Assembly: GCA_964528085.1 (NCBI GenBank)
Contig: CAZGRE010000033.1
Coordinates: forward strand, 1 to 16,092
Reading direction: 5' to 3'
Source of the DNA: B2-G16 sp964528085
GTDB lineage: Bacteria > Bipolaricaulota > Bipolaricaulia > UBA7950 > UBA9294
DNA length: 16,092 bases
Shown: one piece after another, positions 1 to 5,893 of the stretch
Position numbering within the stretch: the stretch's first letter is position 1
How the letters are laid out: the number at the start of each line of letters is the position of its first letter
Notes under the pieces: generated by a model
Seen by the model: only the letters and a program-made list of their open reading frames with translations
Told to the model about the DNA's origin: nothing
Databases searched by the model: none
Translations under genes and position numbers: made by a program

Positions 1-408
1 GAGGATGATGTCGATCTTGTACTCCTCCATCGCCGGGTACAGGATCTCCTCCACGTTCCGCCGGAGGCGATGGATCTCGTCGATGAAGAAGAGATCGTGC
101 GGCCGGAGGTTCGTCAGGATCGCGGCGAGATCCCCGGCCTTCTCGATCGCCGGGCCGGAGCTGATCCTGATGTTCACCCCCATCTCCGCGGCGATGATCT
201 GGGCTAGGGTCGTCTTCCCCAATCCGGGAGGGCCGTGCAGCAACACATGATCGAGCGGCTCGTCCCTCGCCTTGGCGGCTTGGATGTAGATCAGAAGCTT
301 CTCCTTGATCTCGCCCTGACCGATGAACTCGGCAAGGGAGACGGGGCGAAGGCGGCTCGGTAACGTCTCATCTTCCAGTTGGAAGCCGGCGATCCGCTCG
401 GTCCTCAT
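1..408 (-). CDS. ruvB: RuvB, Holliday junction branch migration ATPase (5' part, cut by left edge)
   Basis: This is the AAA+ motor of the RuvAB complex, which drives branch migration of Holliday junctions in recombination and repair. Only the first 136 codons are in the window; the frame is open to base 1 and the 3' part is missing because of the window edge. The translation shows the RuvB N-terminus (LRPVSLAEFIGQ around residues 20-31), Walker A GPPGLGKTT at 59-67 and Walker B FFIDEIH at 107-113. The ATG at 408-406 gives the usual RuvB N-terminus length; I see no strong Shine-Dalgarno before it. The frame stays open for at least 23 codons upstream but contains no plausible start and no conserved sequence there. 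The gene is divergent from ribF, with an 82-base gap between them. Identification is secure from the motifs. Confidence 0.95.
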   Translation of the reverse strand, partial: MRTERIAGFQLEDETLPSRLRPVSLAEFIGQGEIKEKLLIYIQAAKARDEPLDHVLLHGPPGLGKTTLAQIIAAEMGVNIRISSGPAIEKAGDLAAILTNLRPHDLFFIDEIHRLRRNVEEILYPAMEEYKIDIIL

Positions 409-461
409 ACCGGCGAGATTGTACCGGTGAACGGATCGGCGACCAACCGCTCGATGAGCCG

Positions 462-473
462 TGTGATAATATC
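462..473. promoter_or_regulatory. Candidate divergent promoter with symmetric -10 element between ruvB and ribF
   Basis: GATAATATC (465-473) is an odd-length perfect palindrome. On the plus strand it reads as an extended -10, TG-T-GATAAT (462-470), placing a start of transcription near 477, about 14 bases before the ribF ATG. On the minus strand the same bases give TATTAT (471-466), placing a start near 458, about 50 bases before ruvB. I find no convincing -35 on either side at 16-18 bases spacing. The assignment is inferred from sequence only. Confidence 0.45.
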
Positions 474-490
474 CGTATGAGGAGACCGAT

Positions 491-1414
491 ATGGAGAGCG
501 GGACGGTCATCACCATCGGGACGTTCGACGGGGTCCACCGCGGCCATCAGGAGATCCTGGGCCGGGTGAGGGCGCGCTCGGAAGGGCTGCAACTCCCGAG
601 CGTCGCCTACGTCTTCGAGACACCCCCCCGCGCCTTCCTCAGGGAAGGGGATCCCCCCCGCCGCCGCCTCCTCCTCCCCCCGTCGGTCCGGTATAAGCTG
701 ATCCGCCGGTACGTCGATCGGATCGTGAAAGCATGCTTCTCCGAGATCCGTCTCCTCTCATCGGAGGGGTTCATCGCCGATATCGTGGTCGGAGAGCTGA
801 GAGGGAAGGAGATCATCGTCGGGGAGGGATTCCGGTTTGGAAAGGGGCGGGAGGGGGATATCACGACCCTCCGCTCGCTCGCATCCGCACACGGCTATCG
901 GGTGGAGGGGGTACCGCCGGTGATTGTCGACGGCAAGGTGGTGAGCAGCACGCTGATCCGGGGGCTCCTCTCCCAGGGGAGGATCGCCGAAGCGACGCGC
1001 CTCCTCGGCCGGTTCCCCGTGTTGATCGGAGAGGTGACCAGCGGTGACCGGCTCGGAAGACGGCTCGGGTATCCGACGGCGAACCTGAGGATCTCCCCCG
1101 AGATCCTCCTTCCGGGAAGCGGGGTATACCTCGCGCGGGCGTTCGTCGCCGGTGGGTGGGCGGATGCCCTCCTCTACATCGGAACAAGGCCGAGCGTCGA
1201 AGATAAGGATCTTCGCTGCGAGCTTCACCTCATGCGAGAGCCTGCAAGGGAGCTGTACGGCCTGACGATCGAGGTGAGGATCCTCGAACGCCTCCGAGAA
1301 GACCGGGCCTATCCCTCACTCGACGATCTCCGGAGGCAGATCGGCCGTGACCTTCGCCGCGCCCGCGAACGGCTCCGCCACTATCCGCCGTTCCTCGAAC
1401 GAATCGACGGTTGA
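491..1414 (+). CDS. ribF: Bifunctional riboflavin kinase / FAD synthetase
   Basis: It phosphorylates riboflavin to FMN and adenylates FMN to FAD in the cytoplasm. The 307 residues match the usual length of about 300. The N-terminal FMN adenylyltransferase domain carries the nucleotidyltransferase signature GTFDGVHRGHQ at residues 10-20 and a second conserved stretch SSTLIRGLL from residue 152. The C-terminal riboflavin kinase domain shows GDRLGRRLGYPTANL at 185-199 (PTAN is the kinase motif), then IGTRPS, ELHLM (its Glu is the expected catalytic base position) and LYGLTIEVRILERLRED. GGAG at 481-484 lies six bases before the ATG at 491 and fixes the start. It is the first gene of the plus-strand block and is followed 33 bases later by tsaB. 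Flavin supply suits an organism rich in redox enzymes, but the gene is universal. Confidence 0.97.
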   Translation: MESGTVITIGTFDGVHRGHQEILGRVRARSEGLQLPSVAYVFETPPRAFLREGDPPRRRLLLPPSVRYKLIRRYVDRIVKACFSEIRLLSSEGFIADIVVGELRGKEIIVGEGFRFGKGREGDITTLRSLASAHGYRVEGVPPVIVDGKVVSSTLIRGLLSQGRIAEATRLLGRFPVLIGEVTSGDRLGRRLGYPTANLRISPEILLPGSGVYLARAFVAGGWADALLYIGTRPSVEDKDLRCELHLMREPARELYGLTIEVRILERLREDRAYPSLDDLRRQIGRDLRRARERLRHYPPFLERIDG

Positions 1415-1439
1415 AAAGCGCTTTTCCGTAACCTACCAT
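1411..1439 (+). promoter_or_regulatory. Candidate promoter for tsaB with an internal palindrome
   Basis: TTGAAA (1411-1416) and TACCAT (1434-1439) are separated by 17 bases, resembling -35 and -10 boxes. Transcription would start near 1446, almost at the tsaB ATG (1448), giving a leaderless or nearly leaderless mRNA. That fits the lack of a good Shine-Dalgarno there. The 14-base perfect palindrome GAAAAGCGCTTTTC (1413-1426) covers most of the -35 box and part of the spacer and could be an operator. It lacks a U-run after the stem, so it is not a convincing terminator. The -10 matches consensus at only four of six bases, so this is tentative. Confidence 0.35.
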
Positions 1440-1447
1440 TAGCCGGA

Positions 1448-2092
1448 ATGATCACGTTGGGGATCGATACATCCGAGCGGGAGGGCGGGGTTGCGCTCTA
1501 CAGCGAAGGCGGAATCTCAGAGGAAGTCCTCTTCGAGGGGCCGCTCCGTCACGCCGAGTCGCTCTTCCCAGCGATAGACCGACTCCTCAAGCGAGCCGGC
1601 CTCGATAAGGGAGAAATCGAGCTCGTCAGCGTCAATCAGGGGCCGGGGTCGTTCACCGGGCTGCGGATCGGCCTTGCGGGAGCGAAGGGACTCTGTCAGG
1701 GGCTGCATATCCCACTCGTCGGGGTCGACGGGACGCTCTCCTACCGGTCTCGGCTACCGGATGCGGAGCGCGTCTGCGTGATCATCACGAGCCGGCGCGA
1801 CCTGGTGTATGCGCGGTGGTTCGCCGGCGAGCGGGCCAAGGGGGCGACCCGCCTGTTGCATGAGGAAGAACTGATCGGAATGCTCAGTAAGGAGGGGAGG
1901 GAGATGACGCTCGTCGGGAGCGGTGCTCCTCGGGTCTACGCCCGGGTGAAGGAGAACCGAGCCCTCCGGATCGCCCCGGAACGGCTGAATCAGCCTTCGC
2001 CGCTCGCCATCGCCCGACTCGGCGCCGGAGACGGGCGGCTCGACCGGCTCTTCCAGCTCGAACCGACGTATGTGGAGTCGATCCTCGCCTAG
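1448..2092 (+). CDS. tsaB: TsaB, tRNA N6-threonylcarbamoyladenosine (t6A37) biosynthesis protein
   Basis: TsaB is the ASKHA-fold, non-catalytic partner of TsaD in making t6A at position 37 of ANN-decoding tRNAs. The 214-residue protein starts with MITLGIDTSEREGGVAL, the typical ASKHA strand and loop, and has the family signature VNQGPGSFTGLRIG at residues 62-75 followed by a helix AKGLCQGL. It lacks the His-x3-His metal site expected of TsaD, so it is TsaB and not TsaD. It ends with EPTYVES, matching the EPxYLR-like tail of the family. The start at 1448 has only a weak ribosome-binding site, with a candidate promoter immediately upstream. rpmB follows after 29 bases. Length is slightly shorter than the E. 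coli protein (about 230). Confidence 0.93.
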   Translation: MITLGIDTSEREGGVALYSEGGISEEVLFEGPLRHAESLFPAIDRLLKRAGLDKGEIELVSVNQGPGSFTGLRIGLAGAKGLCQGLHIPLVGVDGTLSYRSRLPDAERVCVIITSRRDLVYARWFAGERAKGATRLLHEEELIGMLSKEGREMTLVGSGAPRVYARVKENRALRIAPERLNQPSPLAIARLGAGDGRLDRLFQLEPTYVESILA

Positions 2093-2121
2093 TCAACCGA
2101 GAACGATAAGAGGTGAATCAG

Positions 2122-2313
2122 ATGGCAAGAGTTTGCGAGATCTGCGGGAAGAAACCGGTCGCCGGGAACACGATCAGCCATTCCGGCCGGCACACACGGA
2201 GGGTCCGCACCCCGAACATACAGCGCGTGCACGCAATCGTCGACGGCCGCCGGACATGGATCTATGCATGTACCCGCTGCATCAAATCGGGTCGCGTCGT
2301 TAAGGCGGCATAA
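2122..2313 (+). CDS. rpmB: 50S ribosomal protein bL28, zinc-binding type
   Basis: This is a small basic protein of the large ribosomal subunit. The 63 residues begin MARVCEICGKKPVAGNTISH, the usual bL28 N-terminus, followed by the basic HTRRVRTPNIQRVHA segment and IYACTRCIKSGRV near the end. Cysteines 5 and 8 (CEIC) and the later CTRC pair form the four-cysteine zinc ribbon, so this is the zinc-containing form and not the Cys-less paralogue. A GTG at 2113 would add three residues, but AGAGGTG at 2108-2114 is a good Shine-Dalgarno for the ATG at 2122 and would overlap the GTG. I therefore take 2122 as the start. It sits between tsaB and a small S1-like gene, on the same strand. Confidence 0.96.
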   Translation: MARVCEICGKKPVAGNTISHSGRHTRRVRTPNIQRVHAIVDGRRTWIYACTRCIKSGRVVKAA

Positions 2314-2357
2314 GGGCCACGAGCGGTTGCGCTGAAGCTCCAAGGAGGGAGGATAGG

Positions 2358-2765
2358 ATGTCCGCCGACAACGAAGGAGCGATCCCCGGGGAAGTCATTT
2401 CAACGGAGAGCGGGAGGATCGTCGTCCGGTTGGACACGGGCGAACTCGGGATACTAGTCTCCCTACCGGGAAGAGCGCTTGAGGTCGGATTCCGGAGCCT
2501 GTTTCGGATCGAGCGGCGCACCCCGACCGGGGAGCTCTCTCTCGCACAAGCAAACCCGGACGAGAACGCTCCGTCGCCGGCGTTCGACCGGGAGTTCACC
2601 CGTCTGAGAGACGCCCTGGCGAACCATCGCCCCGCGGCCATCCAAGAGAGGGTCCATCACAACCCTCTCGGAGAGGAGCGGATGGAGGGATGGATCGAAC
2701 GCGTCGATCAGGCGGTGGCTCGGCTCCGGAAGCATCGCGCCAAGCGGCTGAACGAGCGGAGCTAA
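2358..2765 (+). CDS. Uncharacterised 135-residue protein with an S1-like beta-barrel N-terminus
   Basis: I do not recognise a named family. Residues about 8-50 (GEVISTESGRIVVRLDTGEL onward) have the alternating pattern of an S1/OB-type RNA-binding barrel: G-x-V, a turn, hydrophobic-V-x-L, then G-x-L-G. The second half (about 75-135) is helical, charged and ends in a basic stretch RLRKHRAKRLNERS, which could bind nucleic acid. There is no signal peptide or membrane segment. AAGGAGG at 2342-2348 lies nine bases before the ATG. It sits 44 bases after rpmB and only 19 bases before korD, so it may be transcribed with either. A role in RNA binding or translation is an inference from the fold-like pattern and position. 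Codon use looks like that of its neighbours, so it is very likely a real gene. Confidence 0.8.
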   Translation: MSADNEGAIPGEVISTESGRIVVRLDTGELGILVSLPGRALEVGFRSLFRIERRTPTGELSLAQANPDENAPSPAFDREFTRLRDALANHRPAAIQERVHHNPLGEERMEGWIERVDQAVARLRKHRAKRLNERS

Positions 2766-2784
2766 TCGGCACAAGGGAGGGTAA

Positions 2785-3009
2785 ATGCCGAGCGGGAAAG
2801 TACTGATAGAGGCGGAGAGATGCAAGGGGTGCGGGTTGTGCATCGCGGCGTGCCCCCAGAACGTCCTCGCCTTTTCCGGGAAGATCAACAAGAGCGGCTA
2901 CAACTACGTCCACATGGAGCATCCGGAGAAATGCGTCGGTTGCGCGTTCTGCGCCATGACCTGCCCGGAGGTGGCGATCGAGGTCTACCGCGAGAGGGTA
3001 GCGGCGTAA
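2785..3009 (+). CDS. korD: 2-oxoacid:ferredoxin oxidoreductase, delta subunit (2x[4Fe-4S] ferredoxin)
   Basis: This small iron-sulfur subunit passes electrons from the thiamine-diphosphate site of the oxidoreductase to external ferredoxin. The 74 residues hold two canonical cluster motifs: Cys13, 16, 19 and 23 (CKGCGLCIAACP) and Cys50, 53, 56 and 60 (CVGCAFCAMTCP), each C-x2-C-x2-C-x3-C-P, giving two [4Fe-4S] clusters. The sequence GYNYVHMEHPEKCVGC between them is typical of Kor/Vor delta subunits. AGGGAGGG stands just before the ATG. It leads the D-A-B-C gene order, with korA nine bases downstream. The same family is called VorC/OorD in other systems; which 2-oxo acid is used cannot be told from this subunit. 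Confidence 0.93.
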   Translation: MPSGKVLIEAERCKGCGLCIAACPQNVLAFSGKINKSGYNYVHMEHPEKCVGCAFCAMTCPEVAIEVYRERVAA

Positions 3010-3018
3010 GGGGGGAAG

Positions 3019-4074
3019 ATGGGTGAGAGGAAACTGATGCGGGGAAACGAGGTGATCGCCGAGGCGGCGATCCGCGCCGGTTGCCAGTGCTACTTCGCCT
3101 ACCCGATCACCCCGCAGGCCGAGCTCCTCGAGCACATGGCGAGGAACATGCCCCGTCTCGGCCGGACGTTTGTGCAGGCGGAGAGCGAGATCGGGGCGAT
3201 CAACATGGTCTACGGAGCGGCCGCGGCCGGGGTGCGAACGATGACATCGTCATCGTCGCCCGGGATCAGCCTGAAGCAGGAGGGTATCTCCTACATTGCC
3301 GGGTCGAACCTCCCGGCGGTGATCGTCAACATCATGCGCGGCGGCCCGGGGCTGGGGGACATCGCACCGGCACAGGGGGACTACTTCCAGGCGACAAAGG
3401 GGGGAGGGCACGGGGACTATCACATGATCGTCCTCGGCCCGTCGACCGTACCCGAGGCGGGCGAGCTGACGATCCTCGCGTTCGACCTGGCGGACAAGTA
3501 TCGGACCCCGGTGATGATCCTGGCCGACGGGATGCTCGGACAGATGATGGAGCCGGTCGAGCTTCCGGATCCGATCGATCCGGAGAGCCTCCCTAAGAAG
3601 GACTGGGCCCTCACCGGGGCGAAGGGGAGAAACCCAAACATCATCCTGAGCTTCGACCTCGATCCCGAGGTCTTAAAGAGGATGAACCTCGAGCTACAGG
3701 AGAAATACAGGGCTATCGAGGAAAACGAGGTCCGCTACGAGGAATACGAGACAGACGACGCAAAGATCGTGATCGCCGCCTACGGGACGGTCGCCCGGAT
3801 CGCCAAGACCGTGGTCCGGCGGGCGCGGGCGGAGGGGATCAAGCTCGGGCTGTTCCGGCCGATCACCCTGTGGCCGTTCCCCTACGAACCGCTGCGGGAG
3901 CTCGCCGAACGGGTCGACACGGTACTCACCGTGGAGATGAGCGCCGGACAGATGTGGGAAGACGTCAGGCTGGCGGTCGGGGAGCGGGCGAAGACCCCGT
4001 TCTACGGTGAGATGGGCGGGGTCGTCACAACGCCGAAGAAGATCCTGAGCGAGGTGAGAAGATATGCCGGTTAA
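3019..4074 (+). CDS. korA: 2-oxoacid:ferredoxin oxidoreductase, alpha subunit (VorB/KorA family)
   Basis: The alpha subunit of the cytoplasmic complex that oxidatively decarboxylates 2-oxo acids to acyl-CoA, CO2 and reduced ferredoxin. The 351 residues include RGNEVIAEAAIRAG, the YPITPQAE stretch at 28-35 that lies at the thiamine/substrate site, and long conserved segments QAESEIGAINMVYGAA, SSSSPGISLKQEGISY, NIMRGGPGLG and GGGHGDYHMIVL. The C-terminal third (VIAAYGTVARIAKTVV, then GLFRPITLWPFP) is the transketolase-C-like domain. These segments read most like the branched-chain (VorB, 3-methyl-2-oxobutanoate) type, although the 2-oxoglutarate type is close. ITPQAE has Ala where I expect Ser or Thr in many relatives. 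GGGG just before the ATG serves as ribosome-binding site. korB starts inside the end of this gene, an 11-base overlap. Confidence 0.93.
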   Translation: MGERKLMRGNEVIAEAAIRAGCQCYFAYPITPQAELLEHMARNMPRLGRTFVQAESEIGAINMVYGAAAAGVRTMTSSSSPGISLKQEGISYIAGSNLPAVIVNIMRGGPGLGDIAPAQGDYFQATKGGGHGDYHMIVLGPSTVPEAGELTILAFDLADKYRTPVMILADGMLGQMMEPVELPDPIDPESLPKKDWALTGAKGRNPNIILSFDLDPEVLKRMNLELQEKYRAIEENEVRYEEYETDDAKIVIAAYGTVARIAKTVVRRARAEGIKLGLFRPITLWPFPYEPLRELAERVDTVLTVEMSAGQMWEDVRLAVGERAKTPFYGEMGGVVTTPKKILSEVRRYAG

Positions 4075-4825
4075 CACGGAAAATATGGTGAAGGTGTTCT
4101 CCCGGCCGGAGTCCTTGACCGACGCGCAGTTCACCTACTGCCCTGGTTGTCATCACGGGATCCTGACGCGGATCATCGCCAAGGCGATCGACGAGCTTGA
4201 GATCGCCGAGCGGACGGTTACGATCGCCCCGGTCGGTTGCGCCGTCTTCGCCTACCTCTGGTACCGCTGCGACGCGGTCCAGGCGTCGCACGGGCGGGCG
4301 AGCGCGGTGGCGACCGGGATCAAGCGGGCGAACCCGAACCTCGTCGTCATCTCCTATCAGGGGGACGGGGACTTCGCGAGCATCGGGACGGCCGAATCGA
4401 TCCACGCAGCGAACCGGGGGGAGAACATCACCGTCATCTTCGTCAACAACCAGGTCTACGGGATGACCGGCGGAGAGATGGCCCCGACGACCCTTGTCGG
4501 CCAGCGGACGACGACGACCCCGGAGGGGCGGGATCCGGGCTACTTCGGCTACCCGATCCGGTTCTCAGAGCTGATCGCCACCCTCGAGGCCCCGGTCTAC
4601 GTCACCCGCCAGGCCCTGTACGACACGCGCCGGATCATGGACACGGAGAAGGCGATCAAGAAGGCGATCACCTACCAGGTCGAGGGGAAGGGGTACTCGC
4701 TCGTCGAGGTCCTCACCACGTGCCCGACCAACTGGCACATGTCCCCGCTCGAGGCGAACAAGCACGTCGCCGAGGTCGTGACCAAGGCGTTCCCGCTCGG
4801 CGACCTGGTAGATAAGGGGAAATGA
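4064..4825 (+). CDS. korB: 2-oxoacid:ferredoxin oxidoreductase, beta subunit (thiamine diphosphate-binding)
   Basis: This catalytic subunit binds thiamine diphosphate and Mg. The 253 residues contain the N-terminal YCPGCHHG motif (Cys26, Cys29), the TPP signature starting GDGD at 100-103 and ending FVNNQVYGMTGG at 126-137, and the conserved SHGRASAVATGIKRANP segment just before it. TPTTLVGQRTTTTPEGRD-like loop residues after the NN motif are also typical (here APTTLVGQRTTTTPEGRD). The length is usual for the separate beta subunit of Kor/Vor enzymes. The ATG at 4064 overlaps the korA stop by 11 bases, and korC starts in its own stop codon (ATGA), so the three subunits are probably made in matched amounts by translational coupling. 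Substrate is a 2-oxo acid; branched-chain is my first guess from the alpha subunit. Confidence 0.94.
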   Translation: MPVNTENMVKVFSRPESLTDAQFTYCPGCHHGILTRIIAKAIDELEIAERTVTIAPVGCAVFAYLWYRCDAVQASHGRASAVATGIKRANPNLVVISYQGDGDFASIGTAESIHAANRGENITVIFVNNQVYGMTGGEMAPTTLVGQRTTTTPEGRDPGYFGYPIRFSELIATLEAPVYVTRQALYDTRRIMDTEKAIKKAITYQVEGKGYSLVEVLTTCPTNWHMSPLEANKHVAEVVTKAFPLGDLVDKGK

Positions 4826-5361
4826 TGGAGCGTTCAGTGATAATCGCCGGGTTCGGCGGACAGGGGGTAATCCTCGCCGGGAAGATCCTCGCCCAGGCGG
4901 GGATGGATCACGGCCTCGAGGTGACATGGCTCCCGTCCTACGGGCCGGAGATGCGAGGGGGGACGGCGAACTGCACCGTCGTCCTCTCCGAGGAGATGGT
5001 CGGCTCCCCGATCGTGGACGAGCCGACCGATCTCATCGCGATGAACCTCCCCTCCCTCGACAAGTTCGAGCCGATGGTGGCCAAGGACGGGACGATCGTG
5101 GCGAACCGGTCCCTGATCGACCGGGAGGTGAACCGGGACGATCTCACCGCTCATCTCATCGACGTCCATTCCCTCGCCGAGGAGGCGGGGAGCTCCCGCG
5201 CGATCAACATGGTCGCCCTCGGGGCGTACCTGAAGGCGACCGGGGTCGTACCGCTCGAGGTCGTAAAGCGGGCGATGGCGCGGATGCTCAAGGAGAGCGG
5301 AAAGGAGAAGTTCGTCCCGCTGAACGAGCGGGCACTCGAGCTGGGGTACGAAGCTGTCTGA
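4822..5361 (+). CDS. korC: 2-oxoacid:ferredoxin oxidoreductase, gamma subunit
   Basis: The gamma subunit completes the four-subunit enzyme and contributes to the CoA-binding region. The 179 residues begin with the diagnostic IIAGFGGQGVILAGKILA (GFGGQG at 10-15), followed by LPSYGPEMRGGTANC, the other highly conserved block of this family. Middle segments MNLPSLDKFEPMV and SRAINMVALGAYL are also usual. There are two adjacent possible starts, ATG at 4822 (overlapping the korB stop as ATGA) and ATG at 4825; they differ by one residue. AAGGGGAA upstream can act as ribosome-binding site. The downstream NUDIX frame probably begins inside its last codons (see that entry). Confidence 0.94.
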   Translation: MMERSVIIAGFGGQGVILAGKILAQAGMDHGLEVTWLPSYGPEMRGGTANCTVVLSEEMVGSPIVDEPTDLIAMNLPSLDKFEPMVAKDGTIVANRSLIDREVNRDDLTAHLIDVHSLAEEAGSSRAINMVALGAYLKATGVVPLEVVKRAMARMLKESGKEKFVPLNERALELGYEAV

Positions 5362-5893
5362 ACGGATCATCAACCGGGACGAGATATTCTCCGGGCGGTT
5401 CCTCCGGCTCGTAGTCGACCGGGTGCGGCTTCCCGACGGATCGGAGGCCACCCGTGAGCTCCTCCTCCATCCGGGCGCGGTCGCGATCCTGCCGATCCTC
5501 GAAGACGGGAGGATCCTCCTCGTCCGCCAGTACAGGCATGCAGCGGGGAAGGAACTCCTCGAGATCCCAGCGGGGAAGCTCGATATCCCGGGGGAGGCCC
5601 CCTGCGACTGCGCCGCCCGTGAGCTTCGCGAGGAGACGGGGTACGAAGCGACCGAGTGGGAGGAGCTATTGACGTTCTATACCTCCCCCGGCTTCACAAC
5701 CGAGACAATCACCCTGTTTCGCGCAACCGGCCTCACTCAGGTCTCATCTCCCCTCCCCGGCGAGATCGCAGGGATAGAGCGATTGACGGAGACGGAGCTT
5801 CGTGAGTCGATCCGAGACGGGAGGATCACCGACGGAAAGACGATCATCGCCTCTTTATTCTCCTTAGCCGAGGAAGAGAACACCTCACCATGA
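5354..5893 (+). CDS. NUDIX hydrolase, ADP-ribose pyrophosphatase-like (start uncertain, possibly CTG)
   Basis: Family members cleave ADP-ribose or related nucleoside diphosphates to AMP plus sugar phosphate. The NUDIX box is clear: EIPAGKLDIPGE then CAARELREETGY, with REx2EExGY and a seven-residue gap before RE. There is one extra residue between its first Gly and Glu. The segments ELLLHPGAVAILPI, LLVRQYRHAAGKELLE and FYTSPGFTTET are typical of the ADP-ribose type. The first ordinary start is GTG 5423 (156 residues), but the 23 codons before it read SERIINRDEIFSGRFLRLVV and onward, which is the normal N-terminus of this family. The frame is open back to a stop at 5321, and the only near-start codon in reach is CTG 5354 (or ATC 5366/5369). 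I therefore place the start at 5354, about 179 residues, overlapping the korC end by eight bases. The function is confident; the exact start is not. Confidence 0.88.
   Translation: MSERIINRDEIFSGRFLRLVVDRVRLPDGSEATRELLLHPGAVAILPILEDGRILLVRQYRHAAGKELLEIPAGKLDIPGEAPCDCAARELREETGYEATEWEELLTFYTSPGFTTETITLFRATGLTQVSSPLPGEIAGIERLTETELRESIRDGRITDGKTIIASLFSLAEEENTSP

Noticed and set aside
5..250. Plus-strand open frame at the left edge
   Set aside because: It lies opposite ruvB, whose Walker motifs are exact.
1413..1426. Palindrome GAAAAGCGCTTTTC as a terminator after ribF
   Set aside because: As a hairpin it has only five pairs of A/T-rich stem and no T-run after it. An operator is more likely than a terminator.
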